From Paraburkholderia sp. BL21I4N1 (GTDB lineage Bacteria; Pseudomonadota; Gammaproteobacteria; Burkholderiales; Burkholderiaceae), in NCBI RefSeq assembly GCF_002973525.1, contig NZ_PVEN01000001.1, positions 620,001 through 684,000 of the forward strand: a DNA stretch of 64,000 nt, written 5' to 3'. Within the stretch, counting starts at the first letter, position 1. Each line of letters opens with the position of its first letter. This document shows, in pieces, positions 53,859 to 62,373 of the stretch. Below the pieces are notes generated by a model that had not been told where the DNA came from, did not search any database, and saw only the letters and a program-made list of their open reading frames with translations. The translations under genes and the position numbers were made by a program.

Positions 53859-54937
53859 GACGCGTCCCTCGACACCGTGCGAAAGCCGATATGCGAGGCC
53901 GGCAAATCCGCTTCCTGCTGTTCGCGCGACGCCGCGCGATAACGCACGCAATAGTCGCGCGAGCACAGGAACGAACCGCCTTTGATCACCATCGGCGTGT
54001 CGTGCTTGCGGCCGTGCGGCGCAACCGCGGCGGTATCGCCATTGGTGTGCGATTGGTGCGGACCCGTGTAGACGTCGCGGGTCCATTCCCATGCGTTGCC
54101 GATCATGTCGTAGAGCCTGAAATCGTTAGCGGCATAGCAGCCGACTGGAGCAAGACCCACGTGGCCGTCTTCATTCGTGTTCAACACGGGAAACACGCCT
54201 TGCCAATAGTTCGCACTCGGCTTGCCGTATTCGTCGCGCGGCGCGGTGTCGAGATCCGCGCCTTCGTGGCCCGCTTTGCCTGCGAATTCCCATTCGTCTT
54301 CGCTCGGCAGGTCGCGGCCGAGCCAGCGTGCGTAGGCGAACGCGTCGGCTTGCGTGACCATCGTCACCGGTTGATTCATGCGACCGTCGAGCGTGCTGTC
54401 AGGCCCGCTCGGATGATTCCACGCCGCGCCCTTCACCCACGTCCACCACGCCAGATCGCGCGCGTTCATCTCGTCGCGCGTCGGCGTATGAAACACCACG
54501 GCGCCGCCCTGGCGTTCGGAATCGCTGACATAGCCCGTTGCTTTGACGAAGGCCGCGAATTGCGCATTCGTCACGTCGGTCTGATCGATCCAGAAACCGG
54601 CGACGTGTGTCTTGCCGTCGCCGGCCGGACGCTCGTCTTCATAGCCGAGTTTGCTGCCGAACACGAAGTCGCCGCCACGCAGGTGCACCATGCCGGCTCG
54701 CGGATCGTCGCGCCAGCGGGCGGGCAATCCGCCGTAGCGCTCGCACTGCGATTCGGAGCCGAGCGGGACCAGCGGGCGCGAGCGATTGAGGTCGTCGAAC
54801 GCGCCCGCCTTAGCGCCGCCAAATGCCGCCGAAGCGGCGATGGCAGCGGTAAAAGCGGCGGCGAACGCCGCCACGGCGATTGCGGCGTAAGCGCCGTAAA
54901 GCGCGGTGGCGCGCTTCACCCTGAAACGTACTGTCAT
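53855..54937 (-). CDS. Exported formylglycine-generating enzyme (SUMF1/FGE family)
   Basis: Oxidises the active-site Cys of sulfatases to formylglycine. Contains both catalytic Cys of true FGEs, Cys325 and Cys330, in IKGGSFLCSRDYCVRYRAA, and the C-terminal ASHIGFRTV; also TMVTQADAFAYARWLGRDLP and MIGNAWEWTRDVY. 360 aa. The N-terminus has a long hydrophobic segment (about 12-40, Ala-rich) that would export or anchor it, so it acts in the periplasm; most bacterial FGEs I know are cytosolic. It starts 14 bases after the sulfatase stop, making that exported enzyme its substrate. Start at 54937 avoids overlap with the sulfatase. Confidence 0.88.
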   Translation of the reverse strand: MTVRFRVKRATALYGAYAAIAVAAFAAAFTAAIAASAAFGGAKAGAFDDLNRSRPLVPLGSESQCERYGGLPARWRDDPRAGMVHLRGGDFVFGSKLGYEDERPAGDGKTHVAGFWIDQTDVTNAQFAAFVKATGYVSDSERQGGAVVFHTPTRDEMNARDLAWWTWVKGAAWNHPSGPDSTLDGRMNQPVTMVTQADAFAYARWLGRDLPSEDEWEFAGKAGHEGADLDTAPRDEYGKPSANYWQGVFPVLNTNEDGHVGLAPVGCYAANDFRLYDMIGNAWEWTRDVYTGPHQSHTNGDTAAVAPHGRKHDTPMVIKGGSFLCSRDYCVRYRAASREQQEADLPASHIGFRTVSRDAS

Positions 54938-54951
54938 GGCGCGCTCGCGAC

Positions 54952-56898
54952 TCAATAGTAGCCGCGCGGCCGCAACGGCTCGACACCGCCGACGCTGCTC
55001 ATATAGCTGTTCCATTGCTGAATGAGACCGTCGATCACCGAAGGATTCTGCGTCGACACGTCCTGCGTTTCGCCGCGGTCGGCACTCATGTCATACAGTT
55101 GCCAGTGACCGTCCAGGGGACCGAGCGGGGGCTCTGTCCACAGTGCTTTCCAGCGGCCGTCGGCGCTGCGCAGATAGCCGCGACCGTACGCTTCGTCGCC
55201 GAACGACGCACTGTGTACCGCCGCCGTGCTCTGATCGTTCAGCAACGGCAGCAGCGACTGCCCGGTGATCGGATACACATAGCGATTGTTGTAGACCACC
55301 TTGCCTTTGTTCTGATCGACGCCGGTGAGCGTGTTGATCAGCGGCGGCGCGGCATGCGTGGGCGGTGAAATCTGTGCGACGGCGAGAAACGTGGCGGTGT
55401 TGTCGGTCACGTGTGTGAAATCGCGGAGCGTCGGCTTCTGCGTGGTCTGGCCGGGCAGATGCGCAATCAACGGCGTGGACACGCCGCCTTCACCCGAATA
55501 GCCCTTGGTCAACCGGAACGGGGTCGCGCTTACTTCGGCCCAGCGCAAACCGTATTGCAGCCGTTGCGCGTTCTGCTTGCCGTTGTCGGTGCCGAGTTGC
55601 GAATAGATTGGGTCGGCGGCATTGGCGGTGTCGGTGGCGGTCGGGTCGGCGCCGGAATCGATCGGCCAGCCTTCGGCGCCATTGTCCGACTGGAACAGGA
55701 TGAAGGTGTTGTCGTACTCGCCAATGTCCTTCAAATGCTGGATCAGCAGGCCGATGTTGTGATCGAGATTCTCGACCATGCCCGCGTAGATTTCCATGTA
55801 GCGGGCCTGCGCTTTCTTCTCGGCCGGCGAGAGGCTCGCCCACGTTTTGTTCACCGTGCCCGGACCGTAGTCGGTATAGCCTTGCACCGCGCTATGCACC
55901 GCGCTCACGTACTTCGCGTTGACCGTGCCGTTGTTCGGCGTGGCCGCGCTCGCGACAAGCGTTTCCGATGCGCCGCCGTACGGCACGAAGTCGTTCGGAA
56001 TGATGCCGAGCGCTTTTTGCCGCGCGATGCGCGCGTTGCGAATCACGTCGTAGCCCGCGTCGTATTGGCCGACGTAGTTGTGCAGATAGGGATCGGGCAC
56101 CTGCAGCGGCCAATGCGGCGACGTATAAGCCGCGTAGGCGAAGAACGGTTTGCCGTCGCCCTTGTTCGAATCGATGTACGAGATCAGGCGTTGCGTGTAG
56201 AAGTCGGTCGAGTAGAACACGGCGGGGCTGCCGCCCGCACCGCCCGGTTGTCCGGGTTGGCCGGGCTGCACGTATTGGCCGTCTTCGGTGTAGTTCTGCG
56301 AATTCGCCACTTCATGTGCGAAGTGATTGGTCGCGGCGCCGCCAAGCAGCGCATAGCTGTGCTCGAAACCCCATTGATCCGGCGTCTGCCCGCCACCCGT
56401 CGCGCTGCCGACAATCCCGGAGCCGATGTGCCACTTGCCGGCCATATACGTGTGATAGCCGCCGTCCTTCAGCAGTTGCGCGACCGACAACGCGCGGTCG
56501 TTCAGATAACCCTCGTAGCCGGGCAGCCCTTTGCGTTCATCGGTCGGCACGCCCATGGTGCCTTCGCCGACCAGATGGTGATCGGTGCCGGAGATCAGCA
56601 TGGAGCGCGTGATCGCGCAGACCGTGCCGGTGTGATGATTGGTCAGAATGCGACCCGATTGCACCAGCGCGTCGAGGTTCGGCGTATTGATTTCGCCGCC
56701 GAATGCGTGGATGTCGGAATAGCCGAGATCGTCGGCCATGATGTACAGAATGTTCGGGCGCTTCTGCGCGACAACGGGGGGCGTTGCGCCGCCGGGCACG
56801 TTGCTGTCGCCGCAGGAAGCAAGGACGATGAGGCTGGCGACGGCTGCGCCGATGATGCCGAGACGCAGGGCAGGGGGTTGCGATCGATGTGTTGTCAT
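54952..56898 (-). CDS. Arylsulfatase lipoprotein with unusual maturation motif
   Basis: Type I sulfatase that frees sulfate from aryl or alkyl esters. Lipobox VLASC (Cys29). Metal site NILYIMADDLGYSDIHAFGG; active-site segment GTVCAITRSMLISGTDHH with Cys94; also HMAGKWHIG-equivalent YHTYMAGKWHIGS and FQSDNGAEGWPID. 648 aa, close to the Pseudomonas AtsA branch. The signature reads C-A-I-T-R, while the accepted motif is C-x-(P/A)-x-R; the Pro position is Ile. Sited before an exported FGE, so it is presumably still matured. First gene of the sulfatase operon; sulfate scavenging is inferred. Confidence 0.88.
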   Translation of the reverse strand: MTTHRSQPPALRLGIIGAAVASLIVLASCGDSNVPGGATPPVVAQKRPNILYIMADDLGYSDIHAFGGEINTPNLDALVQSGRILTNHHTGTVCAITRSMLISGTDHHLVGEGTMGVPTDERKGLPGYEGYLNDRALSVAQLLKDGGYHTYMAGKWHIGSGIVGSATGGGQTPDQWGFEHSYALLGGAATNHFAHEVANSQNYTEDGQYVQPGQPGQPGGAGGSPAVFYSTDFYTQRLISYIDSNKGDGKPFFAYAAYTSPHWPLQVPDPYLHNYVGQYDAGYDVIRNARIARQKALGIIPNDFVPYGGASETLVASAATPNNGTVNAKYVSAVHSAVQGYTDYGPGTVNKTWASLSPAEKKAQARYMEIYAGMVENLDHNIGLLIQHLKDIGEYDNTFILFQSDNGAEGWPIDSGADPTATDTANAADPIYSQLGTDNGKQNAQRLQYGLRWAEVSATPFRLTKGYSGEGGVSTPLIAHLPGQTTQKPTLRDFTHVTDNTATFLAVAQISPPTHAAPPLINTLTGVDQNKGKVVYNNRYVYPITGQSLLPLLNDQSTAAVHSASFGDEAYGRGYLRSADGRWKALWTEPPLGPLDGHWQLYDMSADRGETQDVSTQNPSVIDGLIQQWNSYMSSVGGVEPLRPRGYY

Positions 56899-57058
56899 TG
56901 TTGTGGTGACCGGGTGTGTGTCGGGTCGCCGATGTTAGCAATGACGTCAGGACGGCCAAAGATCGATTTCTGCGTTGCTATGTCCGATTGCCGATAAAGG
57001 TGTTGCAGCGAAATAGTGGGTATGGCGCGTGCGGTGTTTTCGCGTGCGGAGACTTTTG

Positions 57059-57607
57059 TTAGTTACCGGGATCGAGCAGCGGTTTGTCCGGATCCGCGAG
57101 CGTTTTGTACGGCAGTCGCGCGGCATTCGGATTGTTGGTCGTGTCGTCGATTACGCGCTCCACGTCTGCAGTTTTGCCGAGTTCGGTGAGAAAGGCCTGC
57201 TTGTCGAAGCCGGGTGCCACGCAGCCTTGCACATAGATGAAACGGCGCTGCAGCGTGAGCCACAAGGTCGACTGTTCGCGCCAGTGAGTCGCGTAGTTGA
57301 TGTTCGCGAGGCGCCGCTGCACGGCATCGGCAATTTCCGCGTCGTAGAGATAGCCGTTCGATAAACGGCAACGTCCTTCCACCCAGCAACTATTGCCGCG
57401 CTCGATCCGGTAATGGCTGTCGTCGAGCCATTCCTGCTCGGTTTCGAGCGGACCTAGCGGCGCGGGGCAATGATCGATTGCGCTGGAAATCTGCAAGAAC
57501 GGGTCGTGACCGCGATTGACGCGGAGCGGTTCCGCTTGGGCGTGAAGGGTCGCGGCAAACAACATCAGACTGGCGAGCCGCACGGCGATCCGACGTTTTG
57601 TCCTCAT
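57059..57607 (-). CDS. Exported BON-domain-like protein next to a two-component system
   Basis: 182 aa: signal peptide (RRIAVRLASLMLFAATLHAQ), three or more Cys, and a region about 85-155 (DAEIADAVQRRLANINYATH, LWLTLQRRFIYVQGCVA, ADVERVIDD) with the pattern of a BON domain. Function unknown. Starts 4 bases after the response-regulator stop with a good site (GAGGTGA), so it is in the same operon and may act as an accessory sensor. BON assignment is tentative. Confidence 0.7.
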   Translation of the reverse strand: MRTKRRIAVRLASLMLFAATLHAQAEPLRVNRGHDPFLQISSAIDHCPAPLGPLETEQEWLDDSHYRIERGNSCWVEGRCRLSNGYLYDAEIADAVQRRLANINYATHWREQSTLWLTLQRRFIYVQGCVAPGFDKQAFLTELGKTADVERVIDDTTNNPNAARLPYKTLADPDKPLLDPGN

Positions 57608-57611
57608 ACGT

Positions 57612-58259
57612 TCACCTCTTCGTGCGTCGATTTTCGACGGCGAACTTGATCAGCTCCGCCTGGCCTTCGATATCGAGCTTGCGCTTCAGATTCAGCCGAT
57701 GCGTCTCCACCGTTCGCACCGACAGGTCGTTGCGCTGCGCGATCTGTTTGCTCGACAGGCCTTCCGCGAGCGCGTCGAGAATGTCGCGCTCGCGCGGCGT
57801 GAGTCGTTCAACCGGCGACTGGTTTGCCGACGCCTGAATCAAACGCGCACCGAGCCCCGCGCTGAAAAACTGCTTGCCGTCGAGCACCACGCCGATCGCC
57901 TGAATGATCTCCGTGGCCGGCGAATCCTTGAGCACGTAGCCGCTGGCGCCCGCGCGCACGGCTTGCGTCACGTATTCGAGGTTGTCGTGCATGGACAGCA
58001 TCAGCACCCGGATCGCCGGAAAGCGTTCATGAAACATGCCGGCCAGCGCGATGCCGTTCATCCCGTTCATGCCGACGTCCATCAGCACGAGATGAGGCGT
58101 CATGTCGGCGGCGAGCGCGAGGGCTTCCTGCGCATTGCCGGCTTCGCCGACCACTTCGAAATTGCCGCCAGCTTCGAGGCGGGCGCGCAAACCGTCGCGC
58201 ACCAGCGGGTGATCGTCGACCAGCAGCAAGCGGGCGATAGCGGATGAGGAGTCGTTCAT
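57612..58259 (-). CDS. NarL/FixJ-type response regulator
   Basis: Receiver domain (1-120) with acidic pair and phosphoacceptor Asp61 (LVLMDVGMNGMNG) and Lys109 region, then a LuxR-type helix-turn-helix (LTPRERDILDALAEGLSSKQ, VRTVETHRLNLKRKL). 215 aa. Starts 7 bases after the kinase gene. It probably activates the divergent symporter gene; the TACGTAGT repeats upstream of the kinase are a likely binding site. Confidence 0.92.
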   Translation of the reverse strand: MNDSSSAIARLLLVDDHPLVRDGLRARLEAGGNFEVVGEAGNAQEALALAADMTPHLVLMDVGMNGMNGIALAGMFHERFPAIRVLMLSMHDNLEYVTQAVRAGASGYVLKDSPATEIIQAIGVVLDGKQFFSAGLGARLIQASANQSPVERLTPRERDILDALAEGLSSKQIAQRNDLSVRTVETHRLNLKRKLDIEGQAELIKFAVENRRTKR

Positions 58260-58266
58260 GACGTGA

Positions 58267-59673
58267 TTAACTTTCCTGCGAGTCGGGCGCGTGGACCGGC
58301 GTGTCGAGCGGCACGCGCGCGGTCACCAGCGTATGGCCGGTTTGCGAGTTGAGCGACAGCTTGCCACCCAACGCTTCCAGCCGTTCGCGCATATTACGCA
58401 AACCCACGCCCGAGCGTCGGCCGACGAATGCGTGCGCGGTGTCGAAACCGCGGCCATTGTCGGCGATCGTCAGCGTGACGGCGTCGTGTGAAACCTCCAG
58501 CGTGAGCGCCGCTCTCGATGCTTGCGCGTGGCGCACGATATTCGTCAGCGCTTCCTGGGCGATGCGGAACAGCACGGTGTTGACCGCGTCCGGCAACACC
58601 GCGGCGTGGGTGTGCATGATCTGCGTGAAGCCGATCTCGATCGCCGACTGCTCGCCGAGTTCGCGCGTGAGTTGCTCCAACGCGGCGGCTACGCCGAGGT
58701 CGTCGAGCATCGACGGACGCAGCGCATGCGAAATGCGCCGCACTTCGCGCAACGTATCGCCGAGCCGCGTCAAGCTGGTGGTGAGCGCGGCCTCCGCGGC
58801 GGGCACCCGCACCTCGCTGCGCTCGAAACGCGCCAGCGCGGATTCGAGCAGCAGCTTCACGGACACCATCATCTGACTAATGCCGTCGTGCAATTCACGC
58901 GACAGACGCGCCCGTTCGTTTTCCTGCGACTCGACCACCTGCTGCGCGAGCCGCTTCAGTTTCGCGTCGGCGCTGCGGTATTCGGTGACGTTGAGCACGA
59001 GCGCGCACAGCGCAATCACCGCGAGTCCGGCCATCGCGATCGCGTCGATCCATTGCATCGTACGATCGATATTCGCCGCCGCGCGCGCGTCGATGTCCGC
59101 GAGCGCCGCATCCACGTCGTCGAGGTAGATGCCGGTGCCTATCATCCAGCCCCAGCGTTCGAGCGGCACCACGTAGCCGAGTTTCGATGCGAGCTTGCCG
59201 GTCGACGGCCGATGCCACACGTAACGCACATAGCCGCCGCCTCGCGCGGACGCCGCGAGCAGTTGCTGGATGGTCAGAATGCCCTGCGGATCGCGCAATT
59301 CCCACAGATCGCGCCCGACCAGATCGGGTTCGCGCGGATGCATCAACGAACGGCCGTGCGTGTCGTAGACGAAGAAGTAGCCGTCCTTGCCGTAGTCCAT
59401 TTTTCGCAGCACGTCGAGCGCCCGGGTGCGCAGCAGCGCGTCGTCGCGGGCATTCTCCTGGCCGGCGTTATATAGCGGCGCGATCGCCGTGGAGGCGAGC
59501 TCGACGTAGTGCTTGAGTTCGAGTTGCTTGCTGGCCAGGTAGGCGGCCTGGGTGGTCGCGTGCTGCGACTCGGCGAGCGCCATGGCTTCCTGGCGCACGC
59601 CGATTTCGATGCTGGCGATAGCGGCCAGAAAGGGCACGATGGCTAGCAGGACAAGCTTCGCTTTGAGTTTCAT
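58267..59673 (-). CDS. Membrane sensor histidine kinase with single cache domain
   Basis: Order: helix 1 (about 7-22), periplasmic cache domain (30-200) with KMDYGKDGYFFVYDTHGRS and KLGYVVPLERWGWMIGTGIY, helix 2 (210-230), HisKA_3 dimerisation with His262 in SRELHDGISQMMVSVKLLL, HATPase (RIAQEALTNIVRHAQASRA, ADNGRGFD, SGVGLRNMRERLEALGG). 468 aa. The cache pattern matches the domain that senses short carboxylates. Known relatives near mctP are MctS of Rhizobium. Partner of the response regulator 7 bases downstream. Confidence 0.9.
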   Translation of the reverse strand: MKLKAKLVLLAIVPFLAAIASIEIGVRQEAMALAESQHATTQAAYLASKQLELKHYVELASTAIAPLYNAGQENARDDALLRTRALDVLRKMDYGKDGYFFVYDTHGRSLMHPREPDLVGRDLWELRDPQGILTIQQLLAASARGGGYVRYVWHRPSTGKLASKLGYVVPLERWGWMIGTGIYLDDVDAALADIDARAAANIDRTMQWIDAIAMAGLAVIALCALVLNVTEYRSADAKLKRLAQQVVESQENERARLSRELHDGISQMMVSVKLLLESALARFERSEVRVPAAEAALTTSLTRLGDTLREVRRISHALRPSMLDDLGVAAALEQLTRELGEQSAIEIGFTQIMHTHAAVLPDAVNTVLFRIAQEALTNIVRHAQASRAALTLEVSHDAVTLTIADNGRGFDTAHAFVGRRSGVGLRNMRERLEALGGKLSLNSQTGHTLVTARVPLDTPVHAPDSQES

Positions 59674-59709
59674 CGGTGAAAAGGCCGCGACGCATTGCGC
59701 AAGGCAGGC

Positions 59710-59740
59710 TACGTAGTATTACGTAGTCGGCGTACGTAGT
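59710..59740. promoter_or_regulatory. Three direct repeats TACGTAGT in the divergent control region
   Basis: TACGTAGT occurs at 59710-59717, 59720-59727 and 59733-59740, so start to start 10 and 13 bases. A related inverted copy, AATACTACAT, lies at 59770-59779. They sit 37-67 bases before the kinase start and about 215 bases before the DUF3311 start. Such ~10-base spaced repeats are usual for NarL-type regulators. Binding by the adjacent response regulator is inferred. Confidence 0.55.
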
Positions 59741-59954
59741 CGCGCGCTTGTGAGGACGCTGACGAAGGCGAATACTACATCCCCGCGGCAAGTGGTGGCT
59801 CGCGGGCCCCGCGCCGGACGGCGGACATGTGTCTGGCGGCTGGCCGCGCCGGCCGCAAACTTCGGGTTTGCCGCCTGATATCAGCTAACCGGTTTCCGCG
59901 TGCCGGGCCACAAGTCGTGGCGCGCGGTTTCAATAATAGACTTAGGAGACGTGT

Positions 59955-60152
59955 GTGGAGACCTCCCCAACCGCCGGCCGTTCATGGCTCTGGCTCATTC
60001 TGCTGATCCCGTACATCGCGTTGTTGTGGCTGCCGTTCTATAACGACACGCGTCCGTCGTTCGCGGGCTTTCCGTTCTTCTACTGGTATCAGTTCTTGTG
60101 GGTGCCGTTGACCTCGCTCCTGATTTACGTCGTGTACCGAGGTGTCAAATGA
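59955..60152 (+). CDS. DUF3311 small membrane protein
   Basis: 65 aa with two hydrophobic helices (LWLILLIPYIALLWLPF; WYQFLWVPLTSLLIYVVYRG). DUF3311 proteins are small partners of MctP-like symporters. Starts with GTG at 59955, six bases after AGGAG. Its stop overlaps the symporter start (ATGA). Function: probable auxiliary subunit. Confidence 0.88.
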   Translation: METSPTAGRSWLWLILLIPYIALLWLPFYNDTRPSFAGFPFFYWYQFLWVPLTSLLIYVVYRGVK

Positions 60153-61630
60153 GCGATGTGAACCCCGTGAATCCGGTCGCGATGACCGTCTTTATCGCCT
60201 TCTTCGTGCTGGTCACCGTGATCGGCTTTTTTGCGGCGCGCTGGAAGCGTGGCGACCTGACCCAATTGCATGAGTGGGGTCTCGGTGGCCGCCAGTTCGG
60301 CACGGTGATTTCGTGGTTCCTCGTGGGCGGCGACTTCTATACCGCTTACACGGTGATCGCGGTGCCCGCGCTGGTTTACTCGGTGGGCGCGTATGGCTTC
60401 TTTGCGTTGCCGTACACCATCATCGTTTATCCGTTCGTATTCGCCGTCATGCCGAAGCTGTGGAAAATCGCGCATGCGAAAAACCACATCACGGCGGCGG
60501 ATTACGTGCAGGGCGAATACGGCGGCAAGTGGTTTCCCGCCGCGATTGCCATTACCGGTATCGTCGCGACCATGCCGTATATCGCGCTGCAACTGGTCGG
60601 CATGCAGGTCGTGATCAAGGGGCTCGGCGTGACCGGCGAAATGCCGTTGATCGTCGCCTTCGTGATTCTCGCGCTGTACACCTATGCAAGCGGCCTGCGG
60701 GCGCCGGCCATGATCGCGTTCGTCAAGGACATCATGATCTATATCGTCGTGATCGCGGCGGTGTGGCTGATTCCGGCGAAGCTCGGCGGCTACGCGCACG
60801 TGTTCGACGCGGCCGATACCTACTTCAAGGCCAAGGGCGGCGCGACCGGCATCATTCTGAAGCCGACGCAGTTCACGGCTTACGCTTCACTCGCCTTGGG
60901 CTCGGCATTGGCGGCGTTCATGTATCCGCATACGATGACGGCGGTGTTGTCGTCCGCATCGGCGAAGACGGTGCGCAAGAATGCGATTTTCCTGCCGGCG
61001 TACACGCTGTTGCTCGGTTTGATTGCGCTGCTCGGCTATATGGCGATCGCGGCCGGTGTGCATGTGAAGTCGGCGTCGGACATGGTGCCGGCGTTGTTCA
61101 ACGCGATTTTCCCCTCGTGGTTCGTGGGCTTTGCGGCGGCGGCGATCGCGATCAGCGCGCTGGTGCCGGCGGCGATCATGTCGATCGGCGCGGCCAATCT
61201 GTTCACGCGCAATTTGTGGCGTCCGCTGGTGTCGCCGAATATTTCGGCTGAAGGCGAGGCGTCCACGGCGAAGATCGTGTCGCTGGTCGTGAAGTTCGGC
61301 GCGCTGCTGTTTATCGTGTTCCTGCCGACGCAGTACGCGATCGATCTGCAATTGCTAGGCGGCGTGTGGATTCTGCAGATTTTCCCCGCTATCGTGTTCT
61401 CGCTGTACACGCGCCGGTTGAATACACCGGGTTTGTTCCTCGGCTGGCTGGTGGGCATTGTGATCGGCACGAGCCTTGCCATCATTCAAGGGCTCAAGCC
61501 GGTGTACGCGCTGCACCTGGGCGATGCGGTCTATCCGGTGTATATCGGTCTGATCGCGCTGGCGGCGAATATCGTCGTGAGCTTCGTGGTGTCGATCGTG
61601 TCGCCGCGTAGGGTGGCGGCGGCTGTCTGA
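60149..61630 (+). CDS. mctP: MctP-like sodium:solute symporter
   Basis: Sodium-coupled monocarboxylate importer (lactate, pyruvate, propionate type). SSS family, about 13 helices: LHEWGLGGRQFGTVISWFLV, GGDFYTAYTVIAVPALV, ITAADYVQGEYGGKWFPAAI, and ALVPAAIMSIGAANLFTRNL. 493 aa. The pairing with DUF3311 and a divergent cache kinase and response regulator matches the mctP-mctSR arrangement of Rhizobium leguminosarum. The exact substrate here is inference. A terminator follows. Confidence 0.87.
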   Translation: MSDVNPVNPVAMTVFIAFFVLVTVIGFFAARWKRGDLTQLHEWGLGGRQFGTVISWFLVGGDFYTAYTVIAVPALVYSVGAYGFFALPYTIIVYPFVFAVMPKLWKIAHAKNHITAADYVQGEYGGKWFPAAIAITGIVATMPYIALQLVGMQVVIKGLGVTGEMPLIVAFVILALYTYASGLRAPAMIAFVKDIMIYIVVIAAVWLIPAKLGGYAHVFDAADTYFKAKGGATGIILKPTQFTAYASLALGSALAAFMYPHTMTAVLSSASAKTVRKNAIFLPAYTLLLGLIALLGYMAIAAGVHVKSASDMVPALFNAIFPSWFVGFAAAAIAISALVPAAIMSIGAANLFTRNLWRPLVSPNISAEGEASTAKIVSLVVKFGALLFIVFLPTQYAIDLQLLGGVWILQIFPAIVFSLYTRRLNTPGLFLGWLVGIVIGTSLAIIQGLKPVYALHLGDAVYPVYIGLIALAANIVVSFVVSIVSPRRVAAAV

Positions 61631-61646
61631 TTGGTTTCTGCATGGC

Positions 61647-61687
61647 AAAACGCCGCGAACCTTTATTGGGTCCGCGGCGTTTTTTTT
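61647..61687. terminator. Bidirectional terminator between the symporter and piuC
   Basis: AAAACGCCGCG (61647-61657) and CGCGGCGTTTT (61673-61683) form the stem; T-runs follow on the plus strand through 61687, A-run on the left provides the minus-strand T-run. Convergent genes end on each side. Confidence 0.92.
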
Positions 61688-61689
61688 GC

Positions 61690-62373
61690 TCAAGCATCCG
61701 CCCAGCGCCGCAACAGATTGTGATAAACGCCGGTCAGGCTAATTACCGTCGCGTCGTCCGCTCCTTTCTCGGCCGTGAGGCGCTGCACGTCGTTGTCGAG
61801 TTGGAACAGCAGCGCGCGCTCGCCGTCGTCGCGTACCATGCTTTGAATCCAGAAGAACGACGCGACCCGCACGCCGCGCGTAACCGCGCTGACGTGGTGC
61901 AGGCTCGAAGCGGGGTAGAGCACCATGTCGCCGGCCGGCAGTTTGGCGCGATGCACGCCATACGTGTCTTCAATGCAGAGGTCGCCGCCGTCGTACGACT
62001 CCGGTTCGGCGAGAAAAAGTGTCGCCGACAGATCGCTGCGAATCCGGAAGTCGGTGCCGCGCAATTGGCGGATCGCGTTGTCCACGTGCGTGCCGAAACC
62101 GTCGCCGCCGGCGTAGCGGTTGAAGAGTGGCGGAAATACCTTGAGCGGCAACGCGGCGGAAAAGAAGCGAGCATGGCGACCGAGCGCGTCCTGAATCGCA
62201 TCGCCCACCGCGCGTGCGGCGGGTGAGCCTTCCGCTAGCTGCTGGTTGCGTTTGACCTGTGCAGACTGCGTACCGGAAGTCGCGTTACCGTCGATCCATT
62301 GCGCCGCGTCGAGAACGTCGCGACATTGCGCGACCTGCTCCTTGCTGAGTACGCCGGGAAGATGCAGCATCAT
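61690..62373 (-). CDS. piuC: PiuC, PKHD-type Fe(II)/2-oxoglutarate dioxygenase
   Basis: Iron-dependent hydroxylase linked to siderophore uptake; its substrate in the cell is unknown. Seen: the metal and cofactor residues in [15 protein letters not shown] (His-x-Asp), and [20 protein letters not shown] (second His and Arg). 227 aa, exact family size. The start at 62373 overlaps the preceding Sel1 gene stop by 4 bases (ATGA). Third gene of an iron operon. Confidence 0.92.
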   Translation of the reverse strand: MMLHLPGVLSKEQVAQCRDVLDAAQWIDGNATSGTQSAQVKRNQQLAEGSPAARAVGDAIQDALGRHARFFSAALPLKVFPPLFNRYAGGDGFGTHVDNAIRQLRGTDFRIRSDLSATLFLAEPESYDGGDLCIEDTYGVHRAKLPAGDMVLYPASSLHHVSAVTRGVRVASFFWIQSMVRDDGERALLFQLDNDVQRLTAEKGADDATVISLTGVYHNLLRRWADA

